Positions 1-10,968 of a stretch of DNA of 64,000 nucleotides are shown one piece after another. Where the stretch lies: NCBI RefSeq assembly GCF_024323335.1, contig NC_066581.1, positions 181,219,330 through 181,283,329 on the forward strand, written 5' to 3'. The notes under the pieces are model-generated. The model made no database searches. It was not told the origin of the DNA and saw only the letters and a program-made list of their open reading frames with translations. Within the stretch, counting starts at the first letter, position 1. Each line of letters begins with the position of its first letter. The position numbers and the translations under genes are program-made. The DNA is from Lathyrus oleraceus (lineage: Eukaryota > Streptophyta > Magnoliopsida > Fabales > Fabaceae).

Positions 1-455
1 ACTTTGATGTTGGAGGTGTTTCCATTTGATGCTTGCATCATCAAAACAGAAGGGCTTGAAAGTTGGCCAATTTTAGAAACCTTGCCTTGCCATGTCATGC
101 ACCTTACACTTTAAACACAAATTTCATAATTTTCCACACTTCAAATGAGTTTTTGTCCAACATAACATTTGTTCCTCATACAAAGACGTTTCCAACCATT
201 ACCCATATGCCTATGTTTGGATTTTTTAAATGGTATTTTTGAAGAGATGTTTGTTTAGGTACAAATGAGGAATTCACTTGAAATCTTGGTACATAAGCAA
301 TTGCCTTGCAGGTCACACGTCCAATTCCATTTGGCTGATGCTCAGAGTTCATTTGGCATTGGTTTTGGGCCTTGTGCATGATCATGCAAGCCCATGCAAT
401 GAAGCTTCACATGCCATGCACACGGATCATTTCACACTCTCCTTGCCACTTCCTC

Positions 456-464
456 TATAAATAG
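456..464 (+). promoter_or_regulatory. TATA box of LTR-A
   Basis: TATAAATAG occurs at the same relative place as in LTR-I (21807-21815), where it would drive transcription of the element. Calling it a promoter rests on motif and position only. Confidence 0.6.
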
Positions 465-1920
465 AGACTTCATTCCACTCATTTGACACGCCTAATTCAA
501 TATGAAATGCTGCTGAATTCTTTCCATAGCCATCACTAAAGAAGCAAGTTCACTTTTCTCATTTTTTTCCAGATCTGAAATTCAACTTCATCTGGTTGAA
601 TTCTTAGATCTAATGCTTCTAAACCTTCATCATTTACCTCATTGAACTTATGTTTAAGCAAAACAAGCAAGGCATAGTGCTCAAATTACAAGAACTCAAG
701 CTTCCATTCCAACTGGTATTTTCTTCGATTCTCCTAATCCACTGACCTTTTGGCTTAGACTTTGTGTTGGCTGAAGTCCTCTCAGTAGAGGCATCATGTT
801 TATGCATTCAATTTTTGAAATCCATTAAGTTCATGATGAACACCAGATTTTTCCATCTCTGATTTCTCATACTATGGAGATCTAGTGGGGAAATGGATGG
901 TACAAGGATGATGTACATCATCCCAGCTTTCTAAAGATGTATAGATCGCACGATTTGGTTGCCTTTTGAGTTTCTGCAATTTGGCCGGAATATGCAAGCT
1001 CACCGGAGAAGACGGTGGCTCTGGTGGCTTCATCATCTCCAGTTTGAATCCTGGCCATGTGATCTAATTTCCAGATGCAATCAGGACCCTTGCTTGTTAT
1101 GACTTCTATTTCTTTCCCATGTGATTGCATTGACTTTGGTGTTCCATGGGCGCGCATCTTTGGAGCGTGTGATCTGCCAGCTCAATTAATGAGCTCAGAT
1201 CTAACGCTCCACATTTTTTAGCATTTTTATTTTCTGATTTTTATTTCTTTAATTCCAATTATTTTCAAAAATCAATATCTCTCTCATTTTTTATCCAAAA
1301 ATTATGGGACCAATTGCATTATTTCCCAAATAATTTCTAGTTTCTATTTCTGATTTTTAATATTTTTTATTTTGTCATTTGATATTTTTTGTGAATTTTC
1401 TCTTTTCTGGTTATTTTTAATTCATTTTAAATAGTTTTTGATATTCAAAAAATACAAAAATATTTTCCTAACCTATTTGAATGATGATGGATCTATGAAA
1501 AATATTCTCATCAATTTTTGAATTGATTTGAGATTTATTTGAGATTTTAGTTCAATTAGGTTATTTTTATTCATTTTTAATTGATTAAAATTAGTTTCTG
1601 ACTTTTACAAATGCTGAATTTTTTTGTCAAACTTTGTTTGACCTTGTTGAGCTTGGGATAAATTAGTTGGACCTTCCAAGGTTGATTTAAAGTAATTTTG
1701 AAGTTTGACCTTTCCATTTATTTTAATTCAAGTTTATTTTAAATATTAAAAAAAAATGCCAAAAATAGTTTATTCATTTCTTGACTCCCAATCTTCATCT
1801 CACTTCTGATTTTGATTGTTTGACCTTGACTTTCAATGTTATTGGTCAACATATGAGGATTGGTACATTGTATTTCATTTAATGCACTTTAATTTGTGCC
1901 ATTTCCATTTCTCTTATCCA

Positions 1921-1954
1921 TCTTCTCCTTCTTCTTCTTCTTCTTCTACTTCTT
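1921..1954. repeat. TTC/TCT microsatellite tract
   Basis: An imperfect (TTC)n run inside LTR-A. The equivalent place in LTR-I (about 23265-23290) is a different pyrimidine tract, so it is a local slippage feature. Confidence 0.7.
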
Positions 1955-3445
1955 TCCCTTTGATCAATGAGTTAAAGGTTGATAAGTTAACATTGGTTAG
2001 GGACATATTCTTGCACATATTCTCCATTTGCTTTTCTCTTTGCTCACTTGAGCATATGTTTATGTTAATGTCATTTGCCTTTTGCTCACTTGAGCACATA
2101 ATTGTGTATATATCATTGTGCTTGTGTTTTTTTGTTGATTGTTGTGGACCAAAATGCAAAGAAATGAGGAATTGGACTTAGATTCTAGGACCTTCCTGAA
2201 GCAAAATTTGAGTAAAAGGATCTTAATGATGAAGATGGATTAGAAGGACCAAATCTCTAAACTCACTCTTGTCCATTCTTGATTTACTTCATGGAGCTTT
2301 TGGTGTGTGTGCTTTTGTGCTCGGGATTCCACCTTGATTCAAATTTGAAGAACCATTGCCATGTTCACCCAAAGTGGAAGATACAAGATACATTGAGGAT
2401 CTCTTCTGAGACCTATTTGATTGCTTATGCTTTGTGGTTGCTTTGTTCCAAAGGATGGGAGCTACTTGGATCATCAATATGATCTCAAGAGAGGAACTCG
2501 TTGTGTGGTTTTGTTCTCTTACCCCTCACCTTTTTGTTTTGCTTAGGACTTAGCCCTTCTTCTTCATCTCTCCACTCTAACCCAAGCCAAAACTTTTGTG
2601 CAAACATTTAATCTTTGTTTTCAAACATTAGAAACCTAAGCCTTATGCTTTTGATTTTCAAACTTTCCTTTTTACAATACTTATTTTGAATTGAATCCTT
2701 AAGTTCACTTTGACCATTTTGTACATACTTTTAATTGGTAAATATAACCCATTTAAATGTTTTTTTTTGTGGTTCCAATGGCCACCTTCTTAATCATATT
2801 TTCCATAACCTTTAGCTATTAGGTTTGAGTTATCCTTGTGGTAGATGTAATACTCACCTACATCCTTAGTGATGGACAATGAGTCTTCCATGCTTATTAT
2901 AGGGTTAACCCCTCACTAGCATGTTGAAGCTAGCCTCACATGGTGGATTTGTGGTTTGGTTGAGTTTTCTCCCTTTGATAACAAAAGACCTTAAGGATTT
3001 TGGACCAATCAATTCACCAACTTATTTTGAAATTTTTACCCCCGAACTACGAGGTTTTGATCCTAATGTTTTCATAAGATGGTACGTAGGCAACGGGTTT
3101 ATCCATCCAAACACAAATGTAAATAATTAGTATATTCTCTTCTCATCTCTTCAATCATGTTCGCACAAACAAATTTTCACAAAACAAACAACCTTTGCAA
3201 CAAGTATGAAAAGGGCTCCCTAGGAGTACCTAGGATGTTTTGGGTGCCTAACACCTTCCCATTGCATAACCAACCCCCTTACCCAGATCTCTATTTCTCT
3301 TTTACTAGTTTTTGTTAAAACTATTAGGTTTTTGTTCGCTTTCTAACCATTCCTTTGGATAAATAGAAGTGCGGTGGCGACTCGCCTTGTATGATTTACC
3401 TTGGATTTAGTCAATATCTCTAATGGTAACGAATACCCCGCTACA

Positions 3446-3730
3446 GTATGCAAGAACTTCATGAGGATCAATCTTGGTGAATATTGGGAAGTTGTCTACT
3501 GGAATCCTCATTCCACATATATCATCCTTTAAGGGAATGATATATGGCCTTACAACCTTAGAGATGAAACCCATGCTCTTGAGATTATTCCCCTAGAAGA
3601 TCTTCCCAACATCCTTCACAAGTTCATCGGTCAAGCCATTAACCATAAGGTCATCTACCAGACCATTCTCAACAAGAATGTCAGAAATAAGCCTTCCATT
3701 TGGGATGAACTTGCTTAGTTCAGGATTCTA
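3446..3730 (-). pseudogene. Unidentified coding-like fragment between LTR-A and Ogre-B
   Basis: Read on the minus strand, this interval has one nearly open frame of about 90 codons with a protein-like composition (for example the stretches GLVDDLMVNGLTDELVKD and RIPVDNFPIFTKIDPHEVL). It is broken by one TAG after KDVGKIF. It is cut on one side by LTR-B and on the other by LTR-A. I do not recognise the family with confidence. It resembles the kind of conserved non-enzymatic protein encoded in some plant retroelements, but it could be a host-derived fragment. It is the only sequence here outside recognisable elements. Confidence 0.45.
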
Positions 3731-5898
3731 TGATAGAATCCCTCATAAACTTGAATAAGATAGAGGGGAGTCCCTATCACCATGCGAAAAATACAGAGTC
3801 GCCATCGGTTTTTATCTATTCCAAAGGAAAGGGAAAATTCGAATTGCACTAAAGACTATGGATAAAGGTGAGTACCTCGAACTACCAAGCCAAACGTCTT
3901 GTGTTCGGAGCATTCAGAATGAGTGTAGGAAAGCTCCATTCTAATCCCTTCTTTACCACTTAAGGCTTGTGGCATACAATCCTAATCATATTTATCGTGT
4001 TTTTGAATTTGATTTGGAAAAAGACCGCTTGACATTGGATCAAGGGTTTGCTTATTGATTTTGAAATAGTGGTTGATTGAGGAGATAAGATGGGAAATAA
4101 AGGGTGGGGAATACTTGGCGTCAAATCGAGTATTTGTGTTGCAATGGTGTGAGTTTTATTCGGAAAAACTTGACGTTGAATCAAGTACCTTTTGTTTGTT
4201 TCGAAAATGCTTTGTTTATCGTTTTGTATTTTATCTTGGTTATTAACATGCATGGTGAACTAACTAGAAAGGAGTAAATCTAAGTCATTACATGACTAGG
4301 GGGGAAACATTTAAACCATGGTGGAGGGATGGATCCACATAATACAACATGAAGGCATGAAAGGGAAATACAATTTACAACTCATGTGCCATGCCTAAAC
4401 CATACAAGTGGCATGGCACTTCACACGCTACAAACTAATGAATAAAAATAAAAGGAACTTGGATAGTGTTGAGGTCTATTGTTCGTATGTCGCCACAAAA
4501 AATCAACAACAGTTAGTATGCATCAAATAAGAAGGAATTAAAATGTCAATTCAAATGAGTGGGAGGGTATGATGATAGCATGGCGCGATATGATGATCAT
4601 GATGAAAAAACGTACATCAAATTAAAATGAAATGGAATTTTCAATTCAGCCCTTAACCACAAATGAAATGTAACCTAGTAAAAGTGAGATTACTCATGTA
4701 CATGGGAATTAGCATGGCAAACCAAATGAAATTCTAAACCTAGCATTGTTGATCATATGAAAACAAAACCTGGAAAAATCAAGCAATTAGTCTACACACA
4801 CCTGATTTAAGCCTAATTTCTAACTAATTTTCTAATCTTAATTCTTAATTGAACATGAATTAAGCTATTTATCTCTACAATTATGTGACTCCGAAATGTC
4901 AAAAAACAGGAATTAAAAATTATTTCATCCGCAAACAACATCAGGACTAATGTCAAAAAATAGAATTGGAATTGGAATTAACTAACTCAATTATGAGACT
5001 ATCGCGATTAAGATGAACAGTAGCTTGGCCTAAGGCCCAAACAGCACAGTTAGCAAGAATTCAGCACAAATATTGAAAATGCAAAAACTGCTACCAGTCT
5101 GCATGTTAATGCTACACATGGAAATAAATGATATGGAGTGAACACTCCTTGGACCAGTCCAACAATCCTAACATGAATGCAAAACAGAACCACCGCTAGA
5201 GTCCCCGCACCACCGCGTCGGAGGCGACCGAGTTGGCCGGATTCAAAGAAAAAGGCTCCAAACTCTTACTCTTCTCCAACTCTTCTATCCTAATCTTTCT
5301 CTTAATTACGGCTCAATAAATTCTAGAAATTAAGCAGTTAATATCAAGAATCCTAAGCACCAAAATCTGAGAGCGATTGAAGATAGAGGTGACGGAGAAT
5401 CAAACCACCAATCCTTGGGGTTTTGATTCTCCCTTATGCAAGCTACATTGTGATATCAACGGTTCAACAGAGATAAAGATTCACCAACCTGCAAGACGGC
5501 GGATTGTCTTGGAACTTGTCGAAATTCAGAAGTGATGAAGATGAAGAGGGGAAAATAGATGTATGCTACGTTAAACCTTCGATCTTCCGCTTCTACTGTG
5601 AATTCCTATTCCTCAAGAATTAACTCCGAAAAAATTCTAACCCGGATCGTCAGTGTCGATGTTGATTCGATGAATGCAAGGATAATTGTTGAGTGCAAGA
5701 GTTTTAGCTCAATTGATAACAAACTTCACATTGAAGCTTGCTCCAATGGTGGTTTGAGCTTTAGTGCAGGGTGAAGAAATAGGGAAGATGAAGTGAGAAA
5801 GGTTGAAGGTGATTTTTGCGGAAAAGGTGAGATAATAGTGAAAATAGTGGAGAGTTATGGAGAGAATCGTGAAGTCTTCAAATGATGGTGAAGGTGGG

Positions 5899-5906
5899 AA
5901 TTTATA
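5899..5906 (-). promoter_or_regulatory. Probable TATA box of LTR-B
   Basis: On the minus strand this reads TATAAATT within LTR-B, about 1.4 kb from the LTR start. Motif and LTR position are the only support. Confidence 0.4.
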
Positions 5907-6230
5907 GGGATTAGGCTTGGGATCCCTAATGCTTAGAGTTAGTTAAAAGAGGTTTGGAGTAGTTGGGATGAACTCAGTGAGTTTAGGTAGTTAGCTCACT
6001 GAGTTGGAAGTTAGTTAATTGGTTAATTTAATGGAAATGTGTTCAAGTTGTTTTATGACTGGCTATTGAAGGTTAACTTGAATGAAATTAAGCTTTAACG
6101 TTGGAAAATGACCTGCTATTTATTGGCTTAGGTGTAAGGTAACTCACAGATGTGGGTTAATGCAGAGTCTAAATCATTGTTTGTGTAGGCATAGCCAGAA
6201 TTTGCATTCTGCAGTATTTCAGCAGAAAGG

Positions 6231-6580
6231 AACAGGTTGAGTCGACTCAAACAGGGGATGAGTCGACTCAAACAGAGCATTCTTCTAGGGTGAGTCGACC
6301 TCCAGGTCGAACTATTCGGACCCACGACGAATTGGTTCACAGAAAAACGAGGAATGAGTCGAAGCAAAGACTGGATGAGTCGACGCAATAGGATTTCCCT
6401 AGCAATGAGTCGTCTGACGAGTCAACCTGTTCGGACCCGCGGCGAATTGGCTTACAGAAAAATAAGGAATGAGTCGACACAAAGACTGGATGAGTCGACG
6501 CAAACAGAATTCCCCAGAAATGAGTCGACCGGCGAGTCGACCTGTTCGGACCCGTGGCCGTTGTGTCGAGTGAATGAGTC
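6231..6580. repeat. Tandem repeat with GAGTCGAC(TC) palindromes in LTR-B
   Basis: About two and a half degenerate units of roughly 130 bp. Each contains several GAGTCGAC motifs, a 'TTCGGACCC(A/G)CG' block and 'GAGGAATGAGTCGA' or close variants. GAGTCGACTC is a perfect 10-bp palindrome. The tract is CpG-rich compared with the AT-rich flanks. Its place in the LTR is comparable to the CGCTAAGCG hairpin cluster of LTR-II. Confidence 0.75.
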
Positions 6581-7316
6581 GACTCACAGAGCAAAAACTT
6601 CCAAAAATGGGTTTTACAATGTGTTATACATCTTTTTGCACCTTTTTTTAATGTAATGACTATTTTTATGGATGAACATGAATGAAATTGGCTAGTTGAG
6701 TGAATTGACTTAGAAAATGACCAGGTTACTTGAAATGGAGTGACTCGAGACATATAAAGGGATAAAATCCATACACGACCTATGAATGAAACATTAACTA
6801 AGACCCCAAACAAATCAAATGAAATCAAAACACAAAATCCACAAATTAAATGACCAATGACCAAATGACCGAATGACCGGGTATGGATAAGCACAGGATG
6901 CACATTGAAAAAAGTGATCTATGGAATTAAACTCAAGAAACCAACATGCACGACCCCTGACCAGGAGGTTGTTGGGTGAAGCGTTAGAGTTTGTGGCAAC
7001 CGTGATCAAGTGAGGATCCCAATATTAGGGATTAGCTTCACCATTTAGCCAAAGTTTAGTTACCGATGATAGGAATACACCTAAAACTAGAGAGCCACCA
7101 CTGATTAGGGTTTGATCAATTGAGCCCCCTTCATCAGTAGAGGAGACTTAGCTTCCACCAATCGCAAGCACAAAGCTCATAATCCATGATACCTGCCCTC
7201 TTGTATCGGACAAATGGCTATGCAGATGAAATGAATGATATGAAGCCATGCATTTGAATATGGTTAGAGACCTAAATGAACTTTGTGAAGGGTAGGGTGA
7301 ATTTTGGGGTATGACA

Positions 7317-7332
7317 GATGCCCCTATTTAAT
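7317..7332 (-). promoter_or_regulatory. Polypurine tract of Ogre-B
   Basis: On the minus strand ATTAAATAGGGGCATC lies directly against the TGTCATACCCC start of LTR-B. The same TTAAATAGGGGCATC-type tract precedes the 3' LTR of III (63154-63173), with a one-base variant before that of II (39069-39088) and a degenerate form at C (50446-50463). This is the plus-strand primer for reverse transcription. Confidence 0.8.
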
Positions 7333-10300
7333 CTTCTCGTACCTGAATGTACGAATAGCAACATCGTCCGAACAATCAAGGTGGAAGGGGATTAAAAACT
7401 AGAATATCGGAAAATTTGGCCATCAGGAAAAAATGGAATGTAATGTGAAGATAGGTCATAAGGAGTCTCTTCACTGGGATATCGGGTGAACAAGCTAGTC
7501 TTTGTGCATGGTAGCTGCAGGGAATTTGAATGTTATTTAGTGGATGCGCGCATGACAGGTTATGCATGACGTATGCGGTATGCTTAATGCAGTATGCCTT
7601 TATTATTTTTATCTTTTTTTCCTTTTTATTCTTTTAATTATTTCATTTACTATTTTCGTCCACTTTTTATTTCATTCTTTTCTCCTTTCTCATTTTTTCG
7701 TTCTCACCTCCCCTATCATGTTTTGGCATATAACAGGTGATCGAGGTATTCCCACTGGATTTCGCAGAGGAAAATGAGGTGTCTTGCTGGGGATATATGA
7801 TTTTCTCGCACAACAGGTAACAACAGATCCTCTGTACTAGAAAAAAGGTCTTCCGAAAAAAAGGTTAAGAAGGAGGGTGAGGTGCATATAGACGAGTAAT
7901 GGATGCCAATACAAACGAATATCAAGCGGGTTTTAACAACACGGACGAACGTTGAGGTCAATACGGACAAGTATTGCAAAGGGGATCAACACGGACGAGT
8001 GAATCAATCATATACAGACGAGTATCGAAAGGAGGTACCAACACGGGTGAGTGTCAGAAATGAAGGGCCAACACGGATGAGCGAAAAAGATCAATACAAA
8101 TGAATCTTGAAACAGAGGACCGACACGGACGAGTGTTGCAGACCAATACGGACGAGTATTAGGAAAAGGTACCAACACGGACGAATGTTGGAGATCAATA
8201 CGGACGAGTATTAAAATGGAAATGATTAACATAGACGAGTCTTGGAGATCAATACGACGAGTATTGAAAATGAAATGATTAACATGGACGAGTGTTGAAA
8301 ATGGAATGATTAACACAGACGAGTGTTGAAGATCACTACGGACGAGTATTGAAAGAACGCAACAACATGTACGAGTGTTGGAGATCAATACAGACGAGTA
8401 TCAAAAATCAAATGATTAACACGGACGAGTGTTAAAGATCAATACGGACGAGTATTAAAACAACGTGATTAACATGGACGAGTCTTGAAGATCAATACGG
8501 AAGAGTATTGAAAATGAAATGATTAACACGGATGAATGTTGAAGCTCAATACGGACGAGTATTGTAAATGAAATGATTAACACGAACAAGTGTTGAAAAT
8601 GGAATGATTAAGATGGGCGAGTGTTGAAGATCAATATGGACGAGAATTGAAAGAAGGTAACAAAACAGACGAATGTTGGAGATCAATATGGATGAGTATT
8701 GAAAATGAAATGATTAACACGGATGAGTGTTGGAGATCATACAGACGAGTATTGAAAATTAAATGATTAACACAAACGAGTGTTGAAAATGGAATGATTA
8801 ACACGGACGAGTGTTGAAGATCAATACAAACGAGTATTGAACGAAGGTTATAACATGGACGAGTGTTGGAGATCAATACGGACGAGTATCAAAAATCAAA
8901 TGATTAACACAGATCAGTGTTGAAGATCAATACATACGAGTATTGAAACAGAGTGATTAACATGGACGAGTGTTGACGATCAATACGGACGAGTATTGAA
9001 AATGAAATGATTAACACGGACGAGTGTTGAATATCAATACGGAAGAGTATTGAAAATGAAATGATTAACACGGACGAGTGTTGAATATCAATACGGACGA
9101 GTATTGAAAATGAAATGATTAACACGGACGAGTGCTAAAAATGGAATGATTAAAACGGACGAGTGTTGAAGATCAATACGGACGAATATTGAAAGAAGGT
9201 AACAACACGGACGAGTGTTGGAGATGAATACGAACGAGTATCAAAAATCAAATGATTAACACATACGAGTGTTGAAGATCAATACGGATGAGTATTGAAA
9301 CAGAGTGATTAACACAGACGAGTAATGAAGATTAATACGGACGAGTATTGAAAATGAAATGATTAACACGGACGAGTGCTGAAGATCAATACAAGCGAGT
9401 ATTGAAAATGAAATGATTAACATGGACGAGTGTTGCAAATAAATACAGATGAGTATTGAAAGAAGGTAACAACATGGACGAGTGTTGGAGATCAATACGG
9501 ACGAGTATTGAAAAAATCAAATGATTAACATGGATGAGTTTTGAAGATCAATACAAACGAGTATTGAAACAGAGTGATTAACACGAACGAGTGTTGGAAA
9601 AAGGATCAACGCAGCCGAGTGTCAAGAATGGTGACTTCCCTGGGGATCAACACAGACGAGTATTGAAAGAAAGCTTAAAGAGAAAGGGTTCAACACGGAC
9701 GAGTGTTGTAATTCAATATAGACGATTACAGGAGAGAAATACAGACACGTATTGAAAAAGAGAAAGGATCAACACAGACGAGTGTCAAGAATGACGACAT
9801 CCTTGGGGATCAACACGAATGAGTATTGAGAGAAGGAAATGGGACCTCCAATGCAAGAGGCAGAGGATCTCTTACAAAAGGTAAGCGACTGGTTGAAGAT
9901 TCCCAAGGTATTTATCTCAGCAGAGGATTCTTTTACATTTCGAGAAAGACTTTTTTGCAGTTATGCATGTTTATTTGGCAAGGCGTAATGCCCCATTTCG
10001 ATGGAATATGCTATGCGCTTCACGATGCAATGTTATGTAATGCATGGTTGTTTGTATAGAAAGGCAACAATCTGGACATGTCTGGGTTGAGGGTGATTGG
10101 GTTTTGTGAGGGGGATGACTTCCCAATATTCCAGTCTCCATGGATACCACGAAGATGGTCTAACAAGATCTGGACCTTCCGGAATATCCGGGCTGGACTT
10201 GAGCCACCGGGCTAACTACTATTCTCTGTGAGGGATCATCCGAGTTGGGGCGAGACCTACGGGTCAATAGAGATTCTTCGTGCACCAAGATATCACGTCC

Positions 10301-10764
10301 TGGACGCTATGAATATCCTTCAGATCCTTTTTTCCACGGGAAATAAAATTCCTTTTTACTTTGAACACGTTATTGTTATTTCCCCCACTATTTCCAAAGC
10401 ATCGTTTATTAACAAATTTTATTCATCTTTGCAAACAAACAAAAAAATTTAAAAGACTGAGCATATCTGAATGACAACACTTTTATTGATGATGAACCTG
10501 CAAAATGGGTGATTTTACAACAGGAAGCAATTCCTTAATGAGGAAATCGCGAAAAAAGGGAAAAGACAATGGGAATGATCTGAGTGTCCATTGGGTTCTC
10601 GTCCTGCTATAGTCCATATGTCCTCAAAGATCCTTTTTTCTTCGCTCCTGAACATGGTGATTGGATCGATCCTTCCTTTCTAGAATTCCCCCACTTGTGA
10701 CGGCGGGGTAGGAAGGTCCTCCCCAAACCACAGTCACTTGCCTTTAAACAATCCCTAACTTTTG
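7333..10764 (-). other. 3' UTR of Ogre-B
   Basis: Long non-coding interval between integrase and PPT, as in other Ogre elements. Its middle is the hairpin minisatellite at 7890-9835. The flanks (7333-7890 and 9836-10764) hold no credible reading frame. Hypervariable, tandem-repeat-bearing 3' UTRs are an established feature of Ogre elements. Confidence 0.75.
7890..9835. repeat. Alternating-hairpin minisatellite, 54-bp unit
   Basis: The cleanest part (about 9000-9130) repeats every 54 bp. Each unit contains two different inverted repeats with the same six-base centre: CAATAC-GGACGA-GTATTG and AACAC-GGACGA-GTGTT. They are joined by 'GAAGAT' and 'AAAATGAAATGATT' linkers. Units decay toward both ends (7890-8150 and 9590-9835), where linkers vary in length. 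The array lies in the 3' UTR of Ogre-B, so its RNA would be the reverse complement and would keep both hairpins. Confidence 0.9.
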
Positions 10765-10951
10765 CCTAGGCTGCCCTCTCGGGTTTTCAACCTACCAGGA
10801 TGCCTTTTTCTGCCTAAGTTGCCCCTAGAGGTCAACTTAGCGGGTTCGTTCATCTTTTTTCATTTTATCCCTAATTTTTGCCTGGACTTCTCTTTTTGTA
10901 GTCCACCGAGATTCCCTTTTTTGCCTAAATTGCCCCTAGGGGTCAACTTAG
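10765..10951 (-). other. Array of four hairpins after integrase (Ogre-B)
   Basis: Four inverted repeats lie in a row just past the integrase end: TAGGCTG/CAACCTA (10767-10794, inner CCC-TCTC-GGG), CTAAGTTG/CAACTTAG (10814-10840), TGGACT/AGTCCA (10883-10905) and CTAAATTG/CAACTTAG (10925-10951, inner palindrome CCCCTAGGGG). On the minus strand each is followed by a GGCA-A run. The stems differ in sequence but keep pairing, and II and III carry the same arrangement. Function unknown. Confidence 0.75.
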
Positions 10952-10968
10952 CGGGTTTATTAGGTGAA

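Larger units (their letters stand above)
1..3445 (+). repeat. Ogre-type LTR (LTR-A), 5' end outside window
   Basis: The stretch aligns by eye with 21350-25212 of the complete LTR of element I. Shared marks are the opening 'gcttgcatcatcaaaacag', the TATA region, the closing GGTGGCGACTC box and the terminus GAATACCCCGCTACA. It lacks about 330 bp that LTR-I carries near 23330-23690. After the terminal CA at 3445 there is no PBS, so this is either the 3' LTR of a plus-strand element lying to the left or a solo LTR. The two cannot be separated here because the LTR start is outside the window. There is no credible gene inside. Confidence 0.85.
3731..7316 (-). repeat. 3' LTR of Ogre-B (LTR-B)
   Basis: The inner edge is clear: on the minus strand a PPT (ATTAAATAGGGGCATC) is followed at 7316 by TGTCATACCCC, a typical Tat-lineage LTR start. 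The outer edge is placed at TG 3731 (minus strand ...ATTCTATCA). It sits in a palindromic context (GATTCTA-TGA-TAGAATC), so it may be off by a few bases. A PBS-like CAGAGTCGCCA lies at 3794-3804. The LTR contains a GAGTCGAC-rich repeat but no credible gene. Its partner 5' LTR is not in the window. Confidence 0.75.

Noticed and set aside
8008..9495. Repetitive minus-strand frames (repeats of SSVLIISFSILVRID type)
   Set aside because: They result from a 54-bp unit (divisible by three) reading open through the minisatellite. Frames break wherever a unit has an indel.
7890..9835. CRISPR-like appearance of the repeat array
   Set aside because: Units are contiguous with degenerate linkers, there are no unique spacers of constant length, and the array lies in the 3' UTR of a plant retrotransposon.
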